A DNA stretch of 64,000 nucleotides, from contig NZ_JABBWV010000010.1 in assembly GCF_012999535.1 (NCBI RefSeq), forward strand, positions 1-64,000. The letters are read 5' to 3'. Positions within the stretch are counted from its first letter, which is position 1, and the number at the start of each line of letters is the position of its first letter. Source of the stretch: Microbispora sp. H11081 (GTDB lineage: Bacteria; Actinomycetota; Actinomycetes; Streptosporangiales; Streptosporangiaceae). The notes beneath the pieces were generated by a model, which saw nothing but the letters and a program-made list of their open reading frames with translations, did no database searches and was not told where the DNA came from. A program made the translations under genes and the position numbers. This document shows, piece after piece, positions 1 to 7,218 of the stretch.

Positions 1-77
1 GCCTGCGGCTTCTTACGCGCCACCGCGGCGTCCTCCAGGTCATTCGTCGCTTCCGATGCCTGGATCACAGTAGTCAT
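1..77 (-). CDS. N-terminal part of an unrecognised protein (runs off left edge)
   Basis: Only the first 25 codons are in the window. The translation begins MTTVIQASEATNDLEDAAVA and I do not recognise it. The start is supported by a good ribosome binding site (AAGGAG on the minus strand, positions 88-93) ten bases before the ATG at 77-75. The acidic, Ala-rich N-terminus has no signal peptide or membrane segment. It reads leftwards, away from the pterin dehydratase gene. Function cannot be inferred from this stretch. Confidence 0.6.
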   Translation of the reverse strand, partial: MTTVIQASEATNDLEDAAVARKKPQ

Positions 78-128
78 CGAGTGCGTTCTCCTTGATCAGG
101 AGTTACACCGAAGACCGTACAGTCCCGG

Positions 129-452
129 TCACGGGGGTGACATCTGGCCTGATTTGGCACCATGGCCAGCGGCGATCGTGTCGATGTGGCGGGCGAGTTC
201 GAAGTCCTTGCCGGTAAGGCGGTTGCCAGCGTCGTGCGTAGTGATGACGAAGCGGATTTGCTGCCAGGTGATGTGGATGTCGGGGTGGTGGCCGACTTCC
301 CGGGCCTTGGCCGCGACGTACATCGCCAGGTGGACGCACTCGTGATACGTGTGCTTGAACGTTCGAGCGATGCTCTCGCCCTGGCGTTCCCAGCCAGGTA
401 GCTCGCGCAGGTGGGCGGCGATCTCCTCTTCGGACAGCGACTCAGGGGTCAA
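129..452 (-). CDS. 4a-hydroxytetrahydrobiopterin dehydratase (PCD/DCoH family)
   Basis: A 107-residue protein of the pterin-4a-carbinolamine dehydratase family. In its best known role this family dehydrates 4a-hydroxytetrahydropterin to recycle pterin cofactors; many bacteria carry it without a known hydroxylase partner. The sequence shows the family core: the HHP motif at about residues 54-56, then W..IRFVITTHD and LTGKDFELA. Length is typical (about 95-115 residues). The start is TTG at 452-450, chosen because GGAGG lies six bases upstream. It follows the XRE regulator gene by only 23 bases on the same strand, so the two are probably cotranscribed. No aromatic amino acid hydroxylase is seen nearby. 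Confidence 0.88.
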   Translation of the reverse strand: MTPESLSEEEIAAHLRELPGWERQGESIARTFKHTYHECVHLAMYVAAKAREVGHHPDIHITWQQIRFVITTHDAGNRLTGKDFELARHIDTIAAGHGAKSGQMSPP

Positions 453-475
453 CTGCAGCCTCCACAGCGATAAGT

Positions 476-1732
476 TCAGCCGTACTGGCGGACGATATCG
501 GCCAGATCGCGGCCAGAGGCAGTGCCGGCCCAGGCGGTCGCGTAGCGCGGAATGGTTTTAAGCTCCTTGCGTAGCCTCACCGATCCGGTGACTTTGACGG
601 CGGAGGCAGCGACAGACGCGATCCCGACGACACGTTCCGGCTCAGGAACGGCGGCCAGAGCGGCGGCCTGACGCGCCCAGAACACCCCGTTGTCGCGACG
701 CGCCGATCCCGGTGCTACGCCGAGAATGCTGTCCCACAGGGCGGCAGCCTCTCGATAGGCGCCCAGGCGTAGGTAGGCGGTCGCTCTCTGGACGTCGATG
801 TACCGGAGAGTTCGACGGCAGGCGTTGCCCCAGGAGTACTCGTCGTCAACACGGTCCACGAGTACGGCCGCCTGATCCAAGAGTCGGTCGACGAGATCCT
901 TGTTCTTCTCGGGCAGCATCGAGTGTCCGAGTGCCTTATGGACCAGAGCGAGCACCCGTACTTTCGGGCATAGCTTGCTCTCGTCGGCCAATGCCGCCTC
1001 CGCATAGTCAACGACCATGTGCCCGGTATCGAGATCGATCGCGAGCATGGCCTTGTTCGTGAGGGCGTAGCTGATGAGCTGCGGGTCCTGCGAGCGGTGG
1101 GCCATGTCGAGTGCGACCGCCCGCCAGGCTCGGGAGCGCGCGACGTCACCGGCGTCCTGATACAGCCAACCCAGCAGTGCCGCGTACGCGACGCCGGCAC
1201 CCAGGAGACCGCGACGTACGGGCACATCCGCGGCTTGGACGAGTTCCTTGATGAGCTCCGCTTGGGTGGCAACGGTAGGGATGAGGTGGCGAGGACCGAG
1301 CCACATGTCCGCCTTGTAATGACCGGGAAGCTGTTCGAGGAAGTACATGACGAGCTCCGGGGCTACGGGGGCCTGATGAGGATGATTGACGGCGCCGGTC
1401 CGGCTCATGTCCAGGATGTCATCGCGCTGCCGGTACACACCGAGACCGTCTGCAGCTTGCCGGGTGCCGCTACCTCCAGCCTCCCCGAACAGTTCCGCTT
1501 CGCCAAGCCCGAAGGCTCGGGCGTACAGGACGCGGTAGGGGTCGCCTGGGCGGTTCTGCCCGGCCTCGTACGCTTTGATGCGGCGGATCATGGTCTCCCT
1601 GGAGGGCAGGCGCGGACGGATGTCCTCGTCGGCGGCCTCGACCAGGCGGCGGGCCATCTCTCGCTGGCTCCACAACCTGTTTCGCCGCTCGGCGCGCAGC
1701 CGTGCGGCCCATGCGGGTAGGTCGTCGCTCAT
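476..1732 (-). CDS. XRE-type helix-turn-helix regulator with a TPR-like C-terminal domain
   Basis: A protein of about 418 residues. Residues 1-85 form an HTH of the Cro/XRE type: SQREMARRL, then RETMIRRIKAYEAGQNRP. The long helical C-terminal part is rich in Ala, Leu and Arg and resembles the TPR-like region of actinobacterial transcriptional regulators. No catalytic motif is visible. The start chosen is ATG at 1732 (MSDDLPAWAARL), with GAGG eight bases upstream; a GTG three codons earlier is possible. It lies upstream of the pterin dehydratase gene in the same orientation. Such XRE proteins are common in filamentous actinomycetes and usually act with small partner proteins; the target here is unknown. 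Confidence 0.8.
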   Translation of the reverse strand: MSDDLPAWAARLRAERRNRLWSQREMARRLVEAADEDIRPRLPSRETMIRRIKAYEAGQNRPGDPYRVLYARAFGLGEAELFGEAGGSGTRQAADGLGVYRQRDDILDMSRTGAVNHPHQAPVAPELVMYFLEQLPGHYKADMWLGPRHLIPTVATQAELIKELVQAADVPVRRGLLGAGVAYAALLGWLYQDAGDVARSRAWRAVALDMAHRSQDPQLISYALTNKAMLAIDLDTGHMVVDYAEAALADESKLCPKVRVLALVHKALGHSMLPEKNKDLVDRLLDQAAVLVDRVDDEYSWGNACRRTLRYIDVQRATAYLRLGAYREAAALWDSILGVAPGSARRDNGVFWARQAAALAAVPEPERVVGIASVAASAVKVTGSVRLRKELKTIPRYATAWAGTASGRDLADIVRQYG

Positions 1733-1886
1733 CGCCTGCACCTCTGCTCGGATCCGGGGGTGATCCTTGGCCGCCCTCAGTTTCCCTCATCCGCACCTGT
1801 GCCGGGAAGGTTACGCAGCGCTGTCATAGCAGGTAGAACCGAGCGGGTCCGGCACAGGACCCTGATCAGGAATCGAGGTCCGAGCT

Positions 1887-2096
1887 GTGACAGACCGGAA
1901 CAGCACCACACCGGCCGAGGGCTGGCGGGTGATGACGAGTGATCGCGGACGACTGTGGGCGACCCGCGAAAGGCCCTTCCCGGCGGCGGCCGAGGACGCG
2001 GGCGCCGCCCGGACTGTCGACGGCGACGACCTGACCGAACTGTGCCAGGTCATCGCCGAGCAGGAGAGCCTGGCCGCCCTTGCCTCGGCCCCCTGA
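1887..2096 (+). CDS. Small hypothetical protein, copy 1 of a duplicated locus
   Basis: A 69-residue protein starting at GTG (MTDRNSTTPAEGW). Its middle carries MTSDRGRLWATRERPFP and its end VIAEQESLAALASAP. An almost identical coding stretch recurs at 5510-5719, which argues that this is a real gene family and not chance. It has no signal peptide, membrane segment or recognisable domain. The next small gene overlaps its 3' end in another frame (stop at 2096, next start TTG at 2080 or GTG at 2116), so the pair is probably translationally coupled. I infer a small accessory gene pair of the sort found near XRE regulators in Streptosporangiales; the function is unknown. Confidence 0.55.
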   Translation: MTDRNSTTPAEGWRVMTSDRGRLWATRERPFPAAAEDAGAARTVDGDDLTELCQVIAEQESLAALASAP

Positions 2097-2373
2097 CAGT
2101 TGCCCGGGGCTGCATGTGCCTCCGGAGCAGGCGGGGTGCGTCGCGGTCCGGTGGATGAGGGAGACCAGGCGCACGGTCCGGGCTCGGGTCGTGGCGCACA
2201 CCTGTGACCACTGCTCGCCCCTGGCGTACGAACTCTGCGCGTCCGGCGGGCTGCTGTTCGTCCGCCGGACGGACCGGAGCGGCGACAGACCGGAGGTACG
2301 GGAGACCGAACGCCTCCCGGACGCGCGGGCGCGCCGGTTGTGGCTGACCGTGCTGCTCGGTCGGGCCCGATGA
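2080..2373 (+). CDS. Small hypothetical protein, partner of the duplicated locus (possibly two small genes fused)
   Basis: This gene encodes 97 residues from TTG at 2080, or 85 from GTG at 2116. Its N-terminal half (PEQAGCVAVRWMRETRR) matches the 55-residue partner gene of the second copy at 5703-5870. The rest differs: it contains HTCDHCSPLAYELC, a possible two-cysteine-pair metal site, and ends RRLWLTVLLGRAR, which again resembles the ending of copy 2. The simplest reading is that a deletion joined two neighbouring small genes of this family, or that copy 2 lost the middle. It overlaps the preceding gene, as in copy 2. No function can be assigned. Confidence 0.5.
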   Translation: MPRPPDSCPGLHVPPEQAGCVAVRWMRETRRTVRARVVAHTCDHCSPLAYELCASGGLLFVRRTDRSGDRPEVRETERLPDARARRLWLTVLLGRAR

Positions 2374-2629
2374 GGACACTCGTCCGGCAGGCTCCCGCGA
2401 AACCGGGGCAGACCCGCGCGATTGCCCCAGCCCACCGCCCCGGATGGCCCGCCAGCCGCACGATCGGCAGCTGAAGGTGGTTTCCCGCCCGGATCGGGGG
2501 TACGGCGTTACGAGGTCAGGGCGGCCGGGTTTCCCACTCGCCGGCGAGCCCGCCCGACCCACAGGCGATGCCCGCGGTCCCCCCGGGCGTCCGGAAAATC
2601 CGTATCCCCACAGGTGAAGGAGCATTTCC

Positions 2630-2911
2630 ATGCTGACGCTGACCGACAACGCCGTCATGGCGATTCGCGATCTGACGGTCGGTGAGAACATCCCCGACCA
2701 GGCGGGCCTGCGGCTGGCGCCGAAGCCCGGCGAGGAGACCTCGCTCGAACTGTCCCTGGTGAGCGCGCCGCAGGCCGGCGACCAGGTGATCGAGCAGGCG
2801 GACACCCGGGTCTTCGTCGACCCGGGGGTGGCGCCCGCCCTCGACGACAAGACGCTGGACGCCGACATCGGCGCGGAGGGCGCGCACGCCTTCAAGCTGA
2901 TGCGCCGATAG
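2630..2911 (+). CDS. HesB/IscA-like (iron-sulfur biogenesis fold) protein without cysteines
   Basis: A 93-residue protein beginning MLTLTDNAVMAIRDL, the typical opening of the HesB/IscA fold, followed by GLRLAP and VFVDPG. A-type carriers hold Fe-S clusters through three conserved cysteines; this protein has none, so it belongs to the cysteine-free actinobacterial branch and probably does not act as a standard cluster carrier. A clear AAGGAGC site precedes the ATG. It stands alone between a 256-base spacer with no recognisable gene and the convergent SDR gene. The fold assignment is fairly safe; the role is not known. Confidence 0.75.
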   Translation: MLTLTDNAVMAIRDLTVGENIPDQAGLRLAPKPGEETSLELSLVSAPQAGDQVIEQADTRVFVDPGVAPALDDKTLDADIGAEGAHAFKLMRR

Positions 2912-3015
2912 GTCCACCTCGCCAGCCGGGCCCGCGGGCCGTCCGGCACCTGACCGGCCGGCGGATCTCGCGGGCTCGCGGCGGGTCATCACCACGAGAC
3001 ACCGCGCACAGGCGC

Positions 3016-3771
3016 TCAGGCCCCGCCCGTCACCTTGATCGCCTGCCCGGTGATGCCGGTGTTGGCGGCCGAGCCCAGATAGACGACGGCGCTCGCGACC
3101 TCGGCGGCGTCGAGCAGGCGGCCGATCGGCGCCAGCGCGCTGTAGTGCCCGCCCATCTGCTCGACCAGTTCGACGTTCGTCTCTGTCCTGGTGAGGCCGG
3201 GCATGACCACGTTGGACAGGATGTCTCCGTCCTTCCCGAGCCCGAACGCGGCGGACCTGCTGAAACCGTGCAATGCCGCCTTGGCCGCGCCGTAGTACTC
3301 CCCGCCGGGCATGCCGTCGACCGCGACGCTCGACGAGATGTGCACCATCCGGCCCCACCCGCGCTGCCGCATGGTCGGGACGACCGCTCGGCTGAGGGCC
3401 AGCGTTCCCTCGACGTTGGCCCGGATCATCTTCCGCCAACTCTCGTCGGGCGCGGCCTCGAAGGGGAGATCCGGCTCCGGCTCGGCGGCGCCCCAGTGCA
3501 CGGCGTTGTTGACCAGCACGTCGATCCGGCCGGACCACCTCAGCACGGTCTCGACCAAAATACGGGCCGACTCCTCGTCGTCCAGCGCGTACGGCGCGAC
3601 GAGCGAGCGTCCGCCGATCTCCTTGGCGAGCCGTTCCGCGCTCGCCTGGGAGCGGTGACAGGTGAGCACCACGTCGGCCCCTTCGGCGGCGAACCCGCGG
3701 GCGATCTCGCGGCCGATGCCGCCGGAGGCTCCCGTCACGATGACCGTACGGCCGGTGAGTCCCAGATCCAT
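3016..3771 (-). CDS. SDR family NAD(P)-dependent oxidoreductase
   Basis: A 251-residue classical short-chain dehydrogenase. The Rossmann motif TGASGGIG lies at about residues 14-21, NNAV at about 90, the catalytic serine in HISSS and the YxxxK pair in YYGAAKAAL. The C-terminus TGITGQAIKVTGGA is typical of FabG-like enzymes. The substrate cannot be told. It starts at ATG 3771 and is divergent from the HTH regulator at 3913; the 141-base space between them must hold both promoters. The regulator is the natural candidate to control this gene. Length and motifs are complete, so it should be active. Confidence 0.88.
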   Translation of the reverse strand: MDLGLTGRTVIVTGASGGIGREIARGFAAEGADVVLTCHRSQASAERLAKEIGGRSLVAPYALDDEESARILVETVLRWSGRIDVLVNNAVHWGAAEPEPDLPFEAAPDESWRKMIRANVEGTLALSRAVVPTMRQRGWGRMVHISSSVAVDGMPGGEYYGAAKAALHGFSRSAAFGLGKDGDILSNVVMPGLTRTETNVELVEQMGGHYSALAPIGRLLDAAEVASAVVYLGSAANTGITGQAIKVTGGA

Positions 3772-3912
3772 TTCGACGCTCCTCACGAACGACAGCGAAA
3801 ACTCGAGCAGGGCCAAGGATCCGGCGGAAGCGACCGCCGGAGGGAGGCCGGGCCGAGACTGGCCCCCACAGGGCCACGATCGGAGGCGGGGCCACTCGGT
3901 AGCCTGCGAAGC

Positions 3913-4773
3913 GTGAGCGACACCAGTCTGGGCGCGTTCCTCCGGGCCCGCCGCGAGGCCGTCACCCCCGCTGAGGTCGGTCTGCCCGGCGGCGGGCGGC
4001 GCCGCACCCCCGGCCTTCGCCGTTCCGAGCTGGCCACGCTCGCCGGGATCAGCGTCGAATACCTCACCCGGCTCGAACAGGGGCGTGATCGTCACCCCTC
4101 GGTGCCCGTGCTCGCCGCCCTCGCCGACGCGCTGCGCCTGTCCGCCGACGACCGCCTCCATCTGCTCCACCATTTCAAGGCGGCCGACGGCGCCGGCCGG
4201 CTCGTCGGCCCGTGCCAGGGACCGCCTGCGCAGTCCGTACGGCCCACCGTCCTGGCGCTGCTCGACCGGTTCGAGCCCGCCCCCGCGGTGGTGGTCAACC
4301 GGCTCGGTGACGTGCTCGCCCACACCGGCGGCTACGAACGGCTCACCGGCCCTATCGGGTTGCTGGACCGCCGGCCGCCCAACCTGGTGCGATACGTCTT
4401 CGCCGATCCCCGGGCCAGAGCCGCCTATCCCGAGTGGGACCGCGTCGCCGACGAGCGGCTCGCCGCCCTGAGATTGGGCGTCGGCCGCGAGGACCCGCAC
4501 GTCGAGCACCTCGTGAACGAACTGACCCTCGCCGTCGGCGCTCCCTTCGCCGAACGGCTGACGACCCCGCCCGGCCCGTCGCGGCGCACCGGCCTCGAAC
4601 GGCTGACGCACCCGGACGTGGGCGAGCTACGGCTGGCCTACGAGACCCTCGACCTGTCCGGCGACGACAGCCAGTCCCTGATCGCCTATCTCCCCGCGGA
4701 CGACGTCACCGCCTCCAGGCTCGACCGCCTCGACGGCCGCCGCCCCGGCTCCCTTCGCGCCGTCACCGGCTGA
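3913..4773 (+). CDS. HTH transcriptional regulator of the MmyB-like type
   Basis: A 286-residue protein with an N-terminal XRE HTH (LGAFLRARREAVTP, TPGLRRSELATLAGIS, YLTRLEQGRDRHPS) and a C-terminal MmyB-like ligand domain (NRLGDVLAHTGGY, RYVFADPRARAAYPEW, HPDVGELRLAYETL). This two-domain layout is common in actinobacteria, where such regulators usually sit divergent from an SDR or other oxidoreductase and control it. That is exactly the arrangement here with the gene at 3016-3771. MmyB-like domains have been linked to fatty-acid-like ligands, but the ligand here is unknown. The start is GTG at 3913. Confidence 0.85.
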   Translation: MSDTSLGAFLRARREAVTPAEVGLPGGGRRRTPGLRRSELATLAGISVEYLTRLEQGRDRHPSVPVLAALADALRLSADDRLHLLHHFKAADGAGRLVGPCQGPPAQSVRPTVLALLDRFEPAPAVVVNRLGDVLAHTGGYERLTGPIGLLDRRPPNLVRYVFADPRARAAYPEWDRVADERLAALRLGVGREDPHVEHLVNELTLAVGAPFAERLTTPPGPSRRTGLERLTHPDVGELRLAYETLDLSGDDSQSLIAYLPADDVTASRLDRLDGRRPGSLRAVTG

Positions 4774-4776
4774 GGG

Positions 4777-5014
4777 CTATGCGCCTTCGGTCCAGTAGCG
4801 CTGGAGACGGGCGAGAGCCTGGTCCTTCGACATCCCCGCGACCTCGGCATCGGTAAGCCCTGCCCGGTGAATGAGGAGGTGCACGAGATCTGCGGGAAGC
4901 GCCTCCGGCGGTGTCTGAGGGCCTCCTCTGTTGGGAACGACCCCGTCTCGGACACACTCCCAGAACTCCTCCTCGGAGACCTGGAGCTGGTCCCGCAGGA
5001 TATGAGCCCACAGG
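4777..5014 (-). pseudogene. 3' remnant of a small toxin-antitoxin-like protein, cut by an ISL3 fragment
   Basis: On the minus strand an open frame ends at TAG (4779-4777) and reads SLWAHILRDQLQVSEEEFW, then LPADLVHLLIHRAGLTDAEV and QALARLQRYWTEGA. This looks like the C-terminal two thirds of a small actinobacterial protein often annotated as a cytotoxic translational repressor of a toxin-antitoxin system. The frame has no start and its homology stops at about 5012, where the plus-strand ISL3 transposase homology begins. I infer truncation by the transposon or by a later deletion. The family name is from memory and uncertain; the truncation is read directly. Confidence 0.5.
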
Positions 5015-5440
5015 CTGGGCCTGGAGGGCCTGGCCGTCGTCGACGTCGTCGCAGCAGGTCAGGACGGGGATGAGGGCGGGCAGGGGCCGATCGTGCATGT
5101 GGTCACCGCCGACGAGGGCGCCCGGGCCTGCCCCGAGTGCGGGGTGCTGGCGGCCCGGGTCAAGGAGTGGGTGACCACCCGGCCGCGTGACCTGCCGGTC
5201 GCGGGCCGCCGTTGTGACCTGCGCTGGCGCAAGCGCCGCTGGTACTGCGATGAGCCGGCGTGTCCGCGGGGGACGTTCACCGAACAGGTGGCGCAGGTCC
5301 CGGCCCGGGCCCGGCTGACCGTGCGATTACGCAAGGCGGCCGGGGCAGCGGTCGGTGACGGTGGAGCGACGATCGTGCAGTCCGCGCGCGATCACGGCGT
5401 GTCCTGGCCCGTGGTGTGCGCGGCGTTCACCGCGCACGCC
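5006..5440 (+). pseudogene. ISL3-family transposase, N-terminal fragment
   Basis: This fragment keeps the zinc-finger and HTH region of ISL3 (IS204/IS1001/IS1096/IS1165) transposases: VHVVTADEGARACPECG, CDLRWRKRRWYCDEPACPRG and QSARDHGVSWPVVCAAFTAHA. The CPEC and CDEPAC cysteine pairs form the expected zinc finger. The DDE catalytic domain is absent, because homology ends at about 5440 and runs straight into the upstream region of the small-gene copy. The 5' end is also cut: a TGA lies at 5003-5005 and the usual first residues are missing. It is therefore immobile, and its frame continues in phase into the next coding stretch. Confidence 0.75.
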
Positions 5441-5498
5441 GGCCCCGCTGGGCATGGGATGAGACTGCCGGCACCTGGCAGACCGTTGTCAGGAGTCG

Positions 5499-5721
5499 AG
5501 GTCCGAGCTGGGACAGACCGGAACAACACCACGCCGGCCGAGGGCTGGCGGGTGATGACGAGCGATCGCGGACGACTGTGGGCGACCCGCGAACGGCCCT
5601 TCCCCGCGGCGGCCGAGGACGCGGGCGCTGCCCGGACTGTCGACGGTGACGACCTGACCGAACTGTGCCGGGTCATCGCCGAGCAGGAGAGCCTGGCCGC
5701 CCTTGCCTCGGCCCCCTGACA
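5499..5721 (+). repeat. Direct duplication of the 1876-2098 segment
   Basis: About 220 bases here match 1876-2098 with only scattered substitutions, from GTCGAGGTCCGAGCT through the end of the small gene. The copies are in the same orientation, 3.6 kb apart, and flank the HesB, SDR and HTH genes. Homologous recombination between them would delete that block. Confidence 0.75.
5510..5719 (+). pseudogene. Copy 2 of the small duplicated gene, start codon lost and fused in frame to ISL3
   Basis: The translation matches the 69-residue protein at 1887-2096 almost residue for residue. The position of the GTG start in copy 1 is GGG here (5510-5512), so the native start is gone. The open frame is instead continuous with the upstream ISL3 transposase fragment from GTG 5093, giving a possible 208-residue chimera. 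An internal GTG-ATG at 5552-5557 could also start a shorter product. The coding frame has stayed open, which means either recent origin or selection. Function is unknown. Confidence 0.55.
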
Positions 5722-5870
5722 GCTGCCCGGGGCTGCACGTGGCCCCCGAGCAGCCCGGCCACGTCGCTATCCGGTGGATGCGCGAGACCCGACGCCACGA
5801 GACCGAGCGCTTGCGGTACGCGCGGATGCGCCCGCTGTGGACAGAACTGCTGCTCGGCCGCACTCGATAA
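5703..5870 (+). CDS. Small hypothetical protein, partner gene of copy 2
   Basis: A 55-residue frame from TTG 5703 (or 43 residues from GTG 5739) reading PEQPGHVAIRWMRETRRH and then RPLWTELLLGRTR, ending TAA at 5868-5870. It overlaps the end of the preceding small gene exactly as in copy 1, and its two ends match the two ends of the 97-residue protein at 2080-2373. It is rich in Arg and Glu and has no recognisable domain. Conservation of the overlap in both copies supports it as a real small gene, possibly translationally coupled. Confidence 0.45.
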   Translation: MPRPPDSCPGLHVAPEQPGHVAIRWMRETRRHETERLRYARMRPLWTELLLGRTR

Positions 5871-5887
5871 GACCCTCCCGGGACCGA

Positions 5888-6080
5888 TCAGTCCAGGACG
5901 AGGAACTGCTTGCCGTCGATCAGTTCGCGTACCGCGTCGAGGTGGCCGGCGTGGGTCTCCGTCTCGACGAGGACATGGAGGATCGCCTCACGCAGGTCGC
6001 TTGGCGGCTGTCGTCGCGGCAGTCCGGCCACCAGCGCGGCGCCTGGGTCGGTTTCGGCGAGGCGTTCGGACACAAAGGGA
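5888..6080 (-). pseudogene. C-terminal remnant of a DinB/DUF664-like protein
   Basis: A minus-strand frame of about 60 codons ends at TGA (5890-5888) with EAILHVLVETETHAGHLDA and VRELIDGKQFLVLD. This resembles the final helix of DinB/DUF664 four-helix-bundle proteins, which normally reads as a Glu-Thr...HAGH...LRE.IDG pattern. Only the last third of a normal protein of about 165-180 residues is left. It abuts the stop codon of the SIS gene at 6081, so the 5' part was lost when the island boundary formed. A GTG could start a short product, but I treat it as a remnant. Confidence 0.5.
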
Positions 6081-7139
6081 CTAGGCGAGGTCGGCCGCCC
6101 GCAGCTCGCCGATACGCGTGATCTTGTTGAGCCCGGCCGGGGTGTCCGGGTCGAGCCCGAGGGCGAGGGCGGCGTCGTGGGCCGCGCGCTGGATGGGCAG
6201 GATCGCCAGGAACGGCACCCACTCGGGCAGTCCCTCGGGGAGCGTAACTCGCTGGTCGGCGGGCGAGTCGCCGGAAGGCCCGACATACACGGTCTTCGCC
6301 CCGCGCAGGCCGGCCTCGGTAACCACCTGCTCGGCCAGGTGACGCCCGAGGGGGTCGGCGCCGACCGCGATGACCCCGTTGCCGGCCGACACCGCGTTGA
6401 CGCTCCCGTGCAGGAACTCACTCGCCTCAAGGGATGCCACGAGCGTCCGCAGCGTCTCCCGGATCTTGATGGCGCCCTCTTCGGCCACGGACTCAGCGAA
6501 GCACTCCCCCACGAGGACGAACCCGCTCAGTCCCGCGAGGTCGAACCTGGCCTCGGGATCGTCCAGCACGGCCCGCATCAGCCCAGGGAGCCGGCGGCGC
6601 GCCTGGTGGAGACGTTCGGGGGATCCGGCAAGCGCGAGCCCGAGCAGGCAGGCTAGCGTCGTGGTGAAGCTCTTGGTGGCCGGAACGGCGCGCTCACCGC
6701 CCGCGCAGCAGTCGAGCACGCTCTGCCTGTCGCGCGCCAGCCGCGCCAGCGCCGACTCGGGAGAGTTGGTGATGACGAGCAGCCGTGCCCCCTGATCGGT
6801 CGCGCGCTGCGCCGCGGCCAGCACCTCGCGGCTCTCCCCTGACTGGGAGATGGCGATCACCAGTGCACCGGACAGGTCCACACCCGGATTGCCCCAGCCC
6901 AGCTCGGCCGGGGAGAGCTGGAAGGCCGGCTTCCCCGTGAACGTGCGGATCGCGTGCACCCCGTAGGTGGCGGCAGACCGCGACGATCCCCGGCCCAGCA
7001 GCACGACCGACCTGGCGTCGCGAACCGCCTCGCCCAGATAGTCCCGCGCCGTCCACACACCGTCGAGTGCGGCGGCGACACGATCGGGCTGCTCGGCCAT
7101 CTCGGCGCGCATCAGGGCGCCGGGATCCATCCGTACCAT
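6081..7139 (-). CDS. SIS-domain sugar isomerase/deaminase-like protein (GlmS/AgaS type)
   Basis: A 352-residue protein with two SIS domains, like the isomerase half of GlmS and like AgaS/FrlB. Visible signatures are [14 protein letters not shown] and AISQSGESREVL (first SIS domain, about residues 45-120), PATKSFTTTLA and, in the second half, KIRETLRTL and SEFLHGSV. No glutaminase domain is present, so it probably isomerises or deaminates an amino-sugar phosphate or cleaves a sugar-phosphate adduct. Its own promoter region carries an operator-like 13-mer at 7162-7174, tying it to the yhf-like regulon. It is the left end of the island, and a second SIS gene lies in the PTS locus at 57.8 kb. Confidence 0.82.
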   Translation of the reverse strand: MVRMDPGALMRAEMAEQPDRVAAALDGVWTARDYLGEAVRDARSVVLLGRGSSRSAATYGVHAIRTFTGKPAFQLSPAELGWGNPGVDLSGALVIAISQSGESREVLAAAQRATDQGARLLVITNSPESALARLARDRQSVLDCCAGGERAVPATKSFTTTLACLLGLALAGSPERLHQARRRLPGLMRAVLDDPEARFDLAGLSGFVLVGECFAESVAEEGAIKIRETLRTLVASLEASEFLHGSVNAVSAGNGVIAVGADPLGRHLAEQVVTEAGLRGAKTVYVGPSGDSPADQRVTLPEGLPEWVPFLAILPIQRAAHDAALALGLDPDTPAGLNKITRIGELRAADLA

Positions 7140-7161
7140 TGGTCCTCGCTCGTCAAAAATA

Positions 7162-7174
7162 ATAACGTGATGAT
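7162..7174 (+). promoter_or_regulatory. Candidate operator A of the yhf-like regulon
   Basis: ATAACGTGATGAT, in an AT-rich stretch 23 bases upstream of the SIS gene start. It matches the 13-mer ATRAYGTNATNAY also found before the aminotransferase, the yhfU/gntR pair, the aroE-like/php pair and the Gfo/Idh gene. I infer that the GntR protein at 17553-18347 binds it. Confidence 0.55.
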
Positions 7175-7218
7175 AACTAGGTCGACCACTAGCCGCTGAG
7201 GCTCAGGGAGAGAAGCGG

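Noticed and set aside
6118..6656. Plus-strand frames over the SIS gene
   Set aside because: Shadows of the minus-strand SIS protein, which has clear domain motifs.
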